6,478 nt of DNA from an uncultured Ruminococcus sp. (GCA_902766305.1 CACXDE010000307.1:1-6478); one strand, 5' to 3'. Positions 1 to 4,562 are shown, counted from the stretch's first letter. The notes: generated by a model from the sequence alone, not told the origin. Numbers and translations: made by a program.

Positions 1-150
1 ACAATTGATGTAATTGACTACCCCGGACAGACACTCCCCGGCACAGGTGGAATGGGTACAACTCTCTTCACAATCGGCGGCGCAGCTGTAGTTCTTCTCG
101 CTGGCGCTATGTTCGTTGCTTACATGAGAAAGAGAAAGAACGAAGAATAA
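1..150 (+). CDS. C-terminal end of an LPXTG-anchored surface protein, probably the major pilin
   Basis: Only the last 49 codons are in the window; the gene starts upstream. The visible part carries a complete cell-wall sorting signal: LPGTG at nt 34-48, followed by GGMGTT, a hydrophobic stretch (about residues 21-41 of the fragment) and a basic tail (MRKRKNEE). In this family a sortase cuts between Thr and Gly and joins the Thr to another pilin or to the peptidoglycan precursor. Two class C sortases and an accessory pilin-like gene lie downstream, so the major (shaft) pilin is the natural reading; any LPXTG surface adhesin would show the same tail. Codons favour C endings (TTC, AAC, TAC, ATC, CTC), unlike the T-ending choice in the genes that follow, which fits a highly expressed structural protein. 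The fold and pilin motif cannot be judged from this fragment. Confidence 0.85.
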   Translation, partial: TIDVIDYPGQTLPGTGGMGTTLFTIGGAAVVLLAGAMFVAYMRKRKNEE

Positions 151-154
151 TTAT

Positions 155-189
155 CAATGTGCAATTTGCAATGTGCAATGTACAATGGT
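155..189. repeat. Heptamer tandem repeat (five 7-bp units)
   Basis: Five consecutive 7-bp units begin four bases after the pilin stop codon: CAATGTG, CAATTTG, CAATGTG, CAATGTA and CAATGGT. The last two are degenerate. No coding role is visible. Heptamer arrays of this kind occur between genes in several bacterial groups, and here the array marks the left side of the inserted region. Confidence 0.8.
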
Positions 190-227
190 TGATTAGAGTT
201 TGACTTTCATTCTTTGAAGATAATGTT

Positions 228-255
228 CGCTCTCCATTTCGGAGAGCGGGCTTTT
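228..255 (+). terminator. Terminator-like hairpin downstream of the pilin (hairpin A, copy 1)
   Basis: A perfect 8-bp stem (CGCTCTCC at 228-235 and GGAGAGCG at 241-248) with a 5-nt ATTTC loop is followed by GGCTTTTC. The GC-rich stem and short T run resemble a rho-independent terminator, though four Ts is weak and partial readthrough is likely. It lies 77 bases after the pilin stop and could limit transcription of the downstream genes relative to the major pilin. Confidence 0.55.
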
Positions 256-291
256 CAAAGGGCTTGACTTGGTGTGAAGCCTTTTGAAAAG
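244..291. repeat. 48-bp direct repeat, left copy, forming a long hairpin (hairpin B)
   Basis: This 48-bp segment recurs at 1266-1313 with 45 of 48 positions identical. Within it, 251-268 (CTTTTCAAAGGGCTTGAC) pairs with 274-291 (GTGAAGCCTTTTGAAAAG) around the 5-nt loop TTGGT, giving 16 Watson-Crick pairs, one G-U and one G-G mismatch. All three differences from the right copy are in the loop. The first seven bases (GAGCGGG) also supply the 3' arm of the preceding terminator-like hairpin. The segment ends 21 bases before the Rpn-type start codon. Confidence 0.85.
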
Positions 292-312
292 CAGAAAATA
301 ACAGGTGATTGC

Positions 313-1242
313 ATGGCAGAAAAAGATATGACAAGCAAAACTCTTGAATCCTATAATGATGTTTTTGCTGATATTATGAACGTCTTACTGTTTGACGGCA
401 GACAGGTGGTATCACCGCAGGATCTTGAAAGTGATGAAACAACTTCAAGATATAAGGCAGAAGGAATAATAAGCGAACAGGAAAGAGATGTCCTTAAAAG
501 ATGGAATAATACCGGCGTGATGATCGCTTTTGTAGGAATTGAAAATCAGACAAAACCGTATAAGTTTATGCCCATGCGCCTTGTTAGTTACGATGGTTCA
601 ATATACCGTTATCAGCTAAGGGAAAGCAGTCCGGACGAAAACGGTTTATATTATCCTGTTGTTACTATAGTTCTTTATTTTGGAAGTGAAGAGTGGCATT
701 ATCCTAAGAATTTGTTGGGCTGTATAAATGTGCCGGACGAACTGAAACCCTTTGTGAATGACTATAGGATGAATTTGTACAGCATAAAAGATATTTCTGA
801 TGACCAGATAGAAAAATTCAAGTCCGATTTTCGTATAATTGCCGAGTTCTTTAAGTCGCTGTATACGGAGTCGCAGTATCATCCGAGTGACAGAAGTCTT
901 GACCATCCGGAAGAAACAATAGATATGATAAGCGCATTCTCAGGCGACAGCCGCTACAGGGATGAGTATAACTCTAAAATCCTGAAAAACAGGGAGGGAA
1001 ATGTAAATATGAGGAATCTTTACGATGAAATAGTAAATCTTGGTTTTGAAAAAGGCAGAGCCGAGGGCAAGGCCGAGGGCAAGGCAGAGGGCAAGGCAGA
1101 GGGCAAGACAGAAGGAGAAGCTATAGGTATTGCAAAAATGCTCAAACAGCTCCGAAAACTTGGTAATACAGTAAAACAGCTTTCTGATACATTCAATATG
1201 CCCGAAAGTCAGGTGGAAAGCTACCTTGCAATGAATGTTTAG
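313..1242 (+). CDS. Rpn-family recombination-promoting nuclease / putative transposase (PD-(D/E)XK type)
   Basis: A 309-residue protein. Residues 1-185 match the layout of Rpn/YhgA-like (PDDEXK_2) proteins common in Ruminococcaceae and Lachnospiraceae: an N-terminal NDVFADIMNVLLF helix, an SEQERDVLKRW segment, the strand-plus-motif IAFVGIENQT, then MPMRLVSYDG and PVVTIVLYFG. The likely active-site residues are D59 and the E77-x-Q79 pair, in the order and spacing expected for this clan (Asp about 18 residues before Glu-x-Gln). Residues 248-270 are Glu-Gly-Lys-Ala repeats, and the C-terminus (about 275-305) resembles a small helix-turn-helix. Family members studied in E. coli are DNA endonucleases that promote RecA-independent recombination and act as phage-defence toxins. 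I chose ATG 313 because AGGTG at 303-307 sits 5 bases upstream; an in-frame GTG at 274 lies inside the hairpin and has no ribosome site. A second internal start is described separately. The gene lies alone between hairpin repeats. Its function here is inferred from the family. Confidence 0.85.
   Translation: MAEKDMTSKTLESYNDVFADIMNVLLFDGRQVVSPQDLESDETTSRYKAEGIISEQERDVLKRWNNTGVMIAFVGIENQTKPYKFMPMRLVSYDGSIYRYQLRESSPDENGLYYPVVTIVLYFGSEEWHYPKNLLGCINVPDELKPFVNDYRMNLYSIKDISDDQIEKFKSDFRIIAEFFKSLYTESQYHPSDRSLDHPEETIDMISAFSGDSRYRDEYNSKILKNREGNVNMRNLYDEIVNLGFEKGRAEGKAEGKAEGKAEGKTEGEAIGIAKMLKQLRKLGNTVKQLSDTFNMPESQVESYLAMNV
991..998 (+). promoter_or_regulatory. Strong internal Shine-Dalgarno inside the Rpn-type gene
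   Basis: AGGGAGGG, the most purine-rich run near an in-frame ATG within this gene, lies 10 bases before ATG 1009. It encodes the Arg-Glu-Gly of the hinge between the nuclease domain and the C-terminal repeat region, so part of its conservation could reflect protein sequence. An out-of-frame ATG-TAA (1001-1006) sits between it and the in-frame ATG. Confidence 0.5.
1009..1242 (+). CDS. Possible intragenic RpnS-like small protein (77 residues), in frame with the Rpn-type gene
   Basis: Met233 of the Rpn-type protein (ATG 1009) follows the purine-rich AGGGAGGG and falls exactly at the boundary between the nuclease domain and the C-terminal region. Initiation here would give a 77-residue product starting MRNLYDEIVNLGF, containing the Glu-Gly-Lys-Ala repeats and ending in the helix-turn-helix-like tail. 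In E. coli Rpn genes a small in-frame C-terminal protein (RpnS) is made from an internal start and blocks the toxicity of the full-length nuclease. The same arrangement is inferred here from position, frame and ribosome-site strength. The 10-11 base spacing is longer than optimal, and without expression data this could simply be a methionine within the single long protein. Confidence 0.4.
   Translation: MRNLYDEIVNLGFEKGRAEGKAEGKAEGKAEGKTEGEAIGIAKMLKQLRKLGNTVKQLSDTFNMPESQVESYLAMNV
1060..1107 (+). repeat. 12-bp tandem repeat within the Rpn-type gene (four units)
   Basis: Four consecutive 12-bp units (GCCGAGGGCAAG twice, then GCAGAGGGCAAG twice) encode Ala-Glu-Gly-Lys repeats; a fifth, diverged unit follows at 1108-1119. 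The unit length is a multiple of three, so gain or loss of copies would lengthen or shorten the charged linker without breaking the frame. Such linkers are typical of Rpn-like proteins in this group. Confidence 0.85.
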
Positions 1243-1253
1243 ATCTGTATGCT

Positions 1254-1276
1254 CCGCTCGGACGTGAGCGGGCTTT
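1254..1276 (+). terminator. Terminator-like hairpin downstream of the Rpn-type gene (hairpin A, copy 2)
   Basis: A 6-bp stem (CCGCTC at 1254-1259 and GAGCGG at 1266-1271) with a GGACGT loop is followed by GCTTTTC, the same tail as the copy after the pilin. The left arm differs in sequence from the first copy but stays complementary to the shared GAGCGG arm, so the structure rather than the sequence is preserved. The T run is short, so some transcription may continue into the sortase genes, for which no clear promoter of their own is seen. Confidence 0.5.
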
Positions 1277-1313
1277 TCAAAGGGCTTGACTGTTTGTGAA
1301 GCCTTTTGAAAAG
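1266..1313. repeat. 48-bp direct repeat, right copy, forming a long hairpin (hairpin B)
   Basis: Right-hand partner of 244-291. The 18-nt arms (1273-1290 and 1296-1313) are identical to those of the left copy and pair the same way. Only the loop differs (TGTTT here, TTGGT on the left). The segment ends 24 bases before the first sortase start codon, so the hairpin would form in that gene's 5' leader if transcription enters from upstream. Confidence 0.85.
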
Positions 1314-1339
1314 TCCTTTATGAAAGGATAATCCTATTG
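1314..1339 (+). promoter_or_regulatory. Ribosome-binding site of the first sortase, paired in a small hairpin, with a TTG start
   Basis: TCCTTT (1314-1319) is perfectly complementary to AAAGGA (1323-1328) around a 3-nt ATG loop. AAAGGA is the Shine-Dalgarno, 8 bases before the TTG start at 1337. The hairpin abuts the 18-nt-arm hairpin on its 5' side. AGGAT/ATCCT (1325-1335) forms an overlapping palindrome. A weak start codon together with a paired ribosome site suggests low or controlled translation of the sortase. Confidence 0.5.
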
Positions 1340-2236
1340 ATATCGAATTTTTTAAAAAATCATAGAATAATTGTTATTGTTCTTATCGGTGTGCTTTATT
1401 TTTCTGGCATCGCTGCTATAGTTTATCCTATGATAAGCAATGTTGTTTCCCTTTCAACATCAAAGACAACCATCAGTGATTATGTTGAAGCGGTAAAGCA
1501 AATGCCTGATGAGGAAATTGCTGATAAATTCCGTTTGGCTGATAAATATAACAGCGATATAGCAAAAGGTGAATATAATGACGGATATGAACACTCTCTT
1601 TGCGATAAGGGCGGAGTTATGTGCTATGTCGATATCCCGACAGTTAGTATTTATCTTCCCGTCTATTATGGTACGAGTGATGACGTTCTCCAGAAGGGTG
1701 CCGGCTGTCTTGAAAATACGTCGCTGCCCGTTGGCGGTGAATCCACCCATTCTGTTATTTCCGCCCATACCGGTCTGCCGACAGCTGAAATGTTTACTAA
1801 GCTCGATCAGGTGAATGAGGGCGATGTTTTCTATATTCATGTTCTTGACCGGATACTTGCTTATAGAGTCGATCAGATAGAAGCTGTGACTCCTAATAAG
1901 ACAGAGCTTCTTGAGATAAAAAAAGGTATGGATTACTGTACGCTTCTGACATGCACTCCTTATGGTATAAATGATAAGCGTCTTCTTGTACGAGGCGTCA
2001 GGATTCCTTATAATTCCGGCGATAATACAGATGAAGCTGTACAGCCCGGTCTGAATGCCTCGTCTGGACAGGATCAGTCGGATGAGGAGCTGGCTGAAAA
2101 TATCAGACATCAGACATTTATAATTGCTGTTATAATTATAGGTTCTGTCGTTGTTTATGTTGGTGCGCTGATCTGGCTTCTGCTGACAGTCAAGGGATTC
2201 GGCAGGGGAAAGAGATATGCGGCGGAGGATAAATGA
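1337..2236 (+). CDS. Class C (pilin-polymerising) sortase 1
   Basis: A 299-residue membrane protein that should cleave pilin sorting signals and join pilin subunits through isopeptide bonds on the outer face of the membrane. An N-terminal membrane segment (about 9-33) is followed by an extracellular sortase domain (about 93-225) and a C-terminal membrane segment (about 260-285), the usual class C layout. Active-site residues are His144 (SAHTGLP), Cys206 (LLTCTPYGIN) and Arg215 (KRLLVRG); the His-Cys and Cys-Arg spacings of 62 and 9 match known class C enzymes. The DP(F/W/Y) lid motif normally found before the core is not visible between residues 60 and 95. The conserved GHLE segment reads GCLE (Cys124). 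The start is TTG 1337, supported by AAAGGA upstream; no ATG start fits. The gene overlaps the next sortase by 4 bases (ATGA), so the two are probably translationally coupled. Confidence 0.93.
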   Translation: MISNFLKNHRIIVIVLIGVLYFSGIAAIVYPMISNVVSLSTSKTTISDYVEAVKQMPDEEIADKFRLADKYNSDIAKGEYNDGYEHSLCDKGGVMCYVDIPTVSIYLPVYYGTSDDVLQKGAGCLENTSLPVGGESTHSVISAHTGLPTAEMFTKLDQVNEGDVFYIHVLDRILAYRVDQIEAVTPNKTELLEIKKGMDYCTLLTCTPYGINDKRLLVRGVRIPYNSGDNTDEAVQPGLNASSGQDQSDEELAENIRHQTFIIAVIIIGSVVVYVGALIWLLLTVKGFGRGKRYAAEDK

Positions 2237-3132
2237 TGGCAGGTCTGAAAAAACAAATAAAGCGCAGACTTCCGCTTGTGTTCATATTTCTTGTTTTGCT
2301 TTTGGGAATAGGGCTTTTTATGTATCCTGTTGTCAGCAACTGGTACGGAGAGTATACTGCGCATACTTCTATAGAAAATTATGACCGTACCATTCAAAAG
2401 GTAGGTAATGAAGCGCTTGAACGTATGCAGAAAGCGGCTGAAGAATATAATTCCGCCCTTGCTGAGCATAACAGCAAAAAAGTCTCTGAAATGCACTATG
2501 AGGATATGCTTGCGGTTACAGAAAGCATAGGCTATATTGAGATACCTAAGATAAATGTCTATCTCCCAATCTATCATGGTATGGATGATGATATTCTCCA
2601 GAAGGGTATCGGACATATGGAGTCGTCTTCTCTGCCTGTGGGCGGCAGCAGTACTCATTGTGTACTTGCCGGACATACGGGTCTTCCGTCAGCGAATCTG
2701 TTTACAGATCTTGACCAGCTGAGAACAGATGATATGTTCTATATTCATACGCTTGACAAGGTTCTTGCGTACAAGGTAGATCAGATAAAAAAGGTTTTGC
2801 CTTATGAGACAGACTATATAGACATTGTTGACAAGGAGGATTATGTTACTCTTGTCACGTGTACGCCTTACGGCATAAACAGCCACCGTCTTCTTGTCCG
2901 CGGTGAAAGAGTTCCATATAAAACTCAGACTATGGCAGATACTCATCCATGGCCTGTAGTTCATAAGGAAGTGGAGCAGAAGGTTCCTTTCCGTACTATA
3001 GTCTGGTATGCTGCGCTCGCTGTGATAGTTGTGGTTACTGTAGTTATTTTATTGATACTCTTTTTGCCGGCGTTCCATAAAAAGAGAAAAAAGATTGTAG
3101 ATCAGCCCGATGATCCGGATCGGAGCAGTTAA
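2233..3132 (+). CDS. Class C (pilin-polymerising) sortase 2
   Basis: A 299-residue paralogue of the preceding sortase; by hand alignment about 58% of core residues are identical. It has membrane segments at about 13-34 and 256-279, a sortase domain at about 98-230, and active-site His148 (GHTGLP), Cys210 (LVTCTPYGIN) and Arg219 (HRLLVRG), with the same 62 and 9 residue spacings. The canonical GHMESSSLPVGG block is intact here. No DP(F/W) lid motif is visible between the helical linker (about 50-85) and the core. ATG 2233 overlaps the upstream stop; the next codon, ATG 2236, is 7 bases after GGAGG (2224-2228) and may be the real start, costing one residue. Paired sortases in pilus loci often divide labour between shaft polymerisation and addition of tip or base pilins. 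Which role each has cannot be read from the sequence. The accessory pilin follows after 12 bases. Confidence 0.93.
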   Translation: MMAGLKKQIKRRLPLVFIFLVLLLGIGLFMYPVVSNWYGEYTAHTSIENYDRTIQKVGNEALERMQKAAEEYNSALAEHNSKKVSEMHYEDMLAVTESIGYIEIPKINVYLPIYHGMDDDILQKGIGHMESSSLPVGGSSTHCVLAGHTGLPSANLFTDLDQLRTDDMFYIHTLDKVLAYKVDQIKKVLPYETDYIDIVDKEDYVTLVTCTPYGINSHRLLVRGERVPYKTQTMADTHPWPVVHKEVEQKVPFRTIVWYAALAVIVVVTVVILLILFLPAFHKKRKKIVDQPDDPDRSS

Positions 3133-3144
3133 GGAGGAATATTT

Positions 3145-4365
3145 ATGATTCGTTCAAAATATAAAAAATTGTTGGCGGCTGCGATGGCTGTGCTGTTGGT
3201 TTCTGTTATAGCGGCTGTTTCTATTTTTTCTGTTTCCGCAGTGGATGAACGCAAGGGAACTGTAGAAGTTAAAGCACTTCCTATATTTGCTGGTCTGCCG
3301 CTTGAGATCATTAAGATCGGTGATTATAATAACGGGGTTATCAGTCTTTATGATGATTTCAAGTTCTCTGATATAAAGGTTTCTGATTTTTCACAGAATA
3401 GTGTTCTCAGAGATAAGCTCGATAAGATAACAGCGTTTGTCAGAGAAAGCAATAAGGAATTTGAAGGCGGAATCGAGAGAATAGGTTATGACGGCTGCGC
3501 AAAATTCAGTGAACTTGAATTGAATAAGCTGTATGTTATAATTCAGCCGGTTTATACTAAGGTAGTTGATGTTGCACCTATACTTGTATTTGTTCCGGCA
3601 TACGATGATGACGGTAATGTCATGTATGATGTTCATATTGACGCTAAACTTATTAATCATGGTACTGATGAAAACTGCGGCGCAGTTATAGTAAACAAGG
3701 TTGATGAGGAAGAAGAACCTCTTGAAGGTGCGGCGTTCAGCCTCTGGAGAAAGGTGTACTATACAGACGAAAATAATATTCCGGAAGATAAAAACACCTA
3801 TGAGTTAGGTAAAGACGATCAGGGTGCTTTCTATTGGCAGAAGGTAGGAGATAAGCTTCTTGAAACCAATAAAAACGGTCAGGCTGTTATTGACGGTCTT
3901 TTTGTAAGCTTTGAGTACAGGCTTATTGAAGAAGAAGCGCCTGATGGTTATCTCCTTGATGATACTCCTCATGTATTTCAGATAGTCAATACTGCTGTTG
4001 TAAAGATCGAAAATAATGTTGCAGTTACTGAGGACGGTGAGCCGGTTGTTCTTACAGTTGTTAACAAACCGGATGGTGGAATCCTTGATGTATCAGGAGA
4101 TGAATCCAAGGATCAGCAGTCAGCTTCGGATGCCTCAGCAGGTGAGTCCTCTATTGAGAAGAAAACCTCTTATCCTACTCCTTCTCAGGTAGTCGCGACG
4201 GTTTCCACTGTTGTTCAGGACGGAAAAGTCACTGTTGAGATCACCGGCGATGATGTTGTCAAGTATATAGTTATACCGGCTGTTGTTGCTGTTTCTCTTG
4301 TTCTTGTGATTATACTTTTTGTTGCAGGAAGAAAAAAGAATGATGATGACAATATTGAAAAATAA
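3145..4365 (+). CDS. Accessory pilin-like surface protein with a CnaB/SpaA domain, lacking LPXTG
   Basis: A 406-residue exported protein. It has a signal peptide (basic start, hydrophobic 9-31, cleavage likely after SVSA at 32), an N-terminal beta-rich domain (about 38-172), a CnaB/SpaA-type domain (about 180-308), a Ser/Asp/Gln-rich linker (315-350), a membrane segment (about 373-394) and a basic RKK then acidic tail. The CnaB domain shows VNKVD (Lys185), EYRLIEEEAPDGY (Glu262 the likely catalytic acid) and VVNKPD (Asn307), the expected set for an internal Lys-Asn isopeptide bond. No LPXTG is present; VEITG (364-368) occupies the place where a sorting signal would be. The ribosome site GGAGG (3133-3137) lies 7 bases before ATG 3145, and the gene follows sortase 2 by 12 bases, so it belongs to the operon. 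It is probably a minor or basal pilin; membrane retention without sorting is an alternative. Confidence 0.85.
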   Translation: MIRSKYKKLLAAAMAVLLVSVIAAVSIFSVSAVDERKGTVEVKALPIFAGLPLEIIKIGDYNNGVISLYDDFKFSDIKVSDFSQNSVLRDKLDKITAFVRESNKEFEGGIERIGYDGCAKFSELELNKLYVIIQPVYTKVVDVAPILVFVPAYDDDGNVMYDVHIDAKLINHGTDENCGAVIVNKVDEEEEPLEGAAFSLWRKVYYTDENNIPEDKNTYELGKDDQGAFYWQKVGDKLLETNKNGQAVIDGLFVSFEYRLIEEEAPDGYLLDDTPHVFQIVNTAVVKIENNVAVTEDGEPVVLTVVNKPDGGILDVSGDESKDQQSASDASAGESSIEKKTSYPTPSQVVATVSTVVQDGKVTVEITGDDVVKYIVIPAVVAVSLVLVIILFVAGRKKNDDDNIEK

Positions 4366-4375
4366 GTGAATTATA

Positions 4376-4415
4376 AAAGACAGGCGGTGCATAAGGATGT
4401 TTACCGTCTGTTTTT
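4376..4415 (+). terminator. Rho-independent terminator of the sortase-pilin operon
   Basis: ACAGGCGGT (4380-4388) pairs with ACCGTCTGT (4403-4411) with one G-U pair, and the stem is extended by A-T pairs from the upstream A run. A 14-nt loop separates the arms and a run of five Ts (4411-4415) follows. It starts 11 bases after the pilin stop codon and ends the operon before the carboxypeptidase gene. Confidence 0.8.
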
Positions 4416-4478
4416 GCATTTTGTTGAAATACGACAAAATTCTTTATGCTGCTTAAAATGATTGGGATTATTTTATGC

Positions 4479-4507
4479 TTGATTTATTTTATACAAAATA
4501 TTATTAT
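4479..4507 (+). promoter_or_regulatory. Candidate sigma-A-type promoter for the carboxypeptidase gene
   Basis: TTGATT (4479-4484) and TATTAT (4502-4507) are separated by 17 bases in a strongly AT-rich stretch, leaving a leader of about 50 bases before ATG 4563. Each box differs from consensus at one or two positions. The AT richness means other -10-like boxes exist nearby (TATAGT at 4507 and 4532), so the exact start is uncertain. Confidence 0.5.
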
Positions 4508-4537
4508 ATAGTATGGGTTAAACTATAGTTGTATAGT
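4507..4537. promoter_or_regulatory. Three TATAGT half-sites with a 10-bp palindrome: possible operator
   Basis: TATAGT occurs at 4507-4512 and 4532-4537 on the plus strand and as its complement ACTATA at 4522-4527. AACTATAGTT (4521-4530) is a perfect palindrome. The cluster sits just downstream of the candidate -10 box, where a repressor would act. The low-complexity AT background makes chance a real alternative. Confidence 0.3.
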
Positions 4538-4562
4538 ATGTTTTTGATTAAGAGGTTGGTTT

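Larger units (their letters stand above)
244..1313 (+). other. Candidate repeat-flanked cassette carrying the Rpn-type gene
   Basis: The Rpn-type gene with its short leaders is bounded by two 48-bp direct repeats and interrupts what is usually a continuous pilin-sortase cluster. Recombination between the repeats would remove 1,022 bp and leave one hairpin element between pilin and sortase. No target-site duplication, terminal transposase-type inverted repeat or integrase is visible. The unit may equally be a normal gene bracketed by two members of a dispersed hairpin family. That the cassette is mobile is inference. Confidence 0.35.

Noticed and set aside
200..224. TTGACT (200-205) and GATAAT (219-224) as a promoter for the Rpn-type gene
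   Set aside because: The spacer is only 13 bases, too short for a standard sigma-A promoter. The TTGACT inside each long hairpin also has no good -10 box at 16-18 bases. A promoter somewhere in 190-300 is likely but I cannot place it.
274..312. GTG 274 as the start of the Rpn-type gene, adding 13 residues
   Set aside because: The codon is inside the 3' arm of the long hairpin, has no ribosome site, and the added residues (MKPFEKQKITGDC) merely translate the repeat. ATG 313 has AGGTG at a proper distance.
155..313. CRISPR array formed by the heptamers and hairpins near the pilin end
   Set aside because: The heptamers are directly adjacent with no spacers, the 48-bp hairpin repeat has only two copies about 1 kb apart, and no cas gene is present.
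1306..1332. TTGAAA (1306-1311) with GATAAT (1327-1332) as a sortase promoter
   Set aside because: The -10-like box overlaps the Shine-Dalgarno and ends 4 bases before the start codon, which would give an essentially leaderless transcript and waste the ribosome site.
1460..2110. A 216-codon open frame on the minus strand opposite sortase 1
   Set aside because: It lies wholly antisense to a gene with intact catalytic motifs, has no ribosome site or recognisable domain, and its Ile/Arg-rich composition is what an antisense frame of this codon usage produces.
2155..2676. A 173-codon minus-strand open frame across the sortase 1/sortase 2 junction
   Set aside because: Antisense shadow of two well-supported overlapping genes; no motif or initiation signal supports it.
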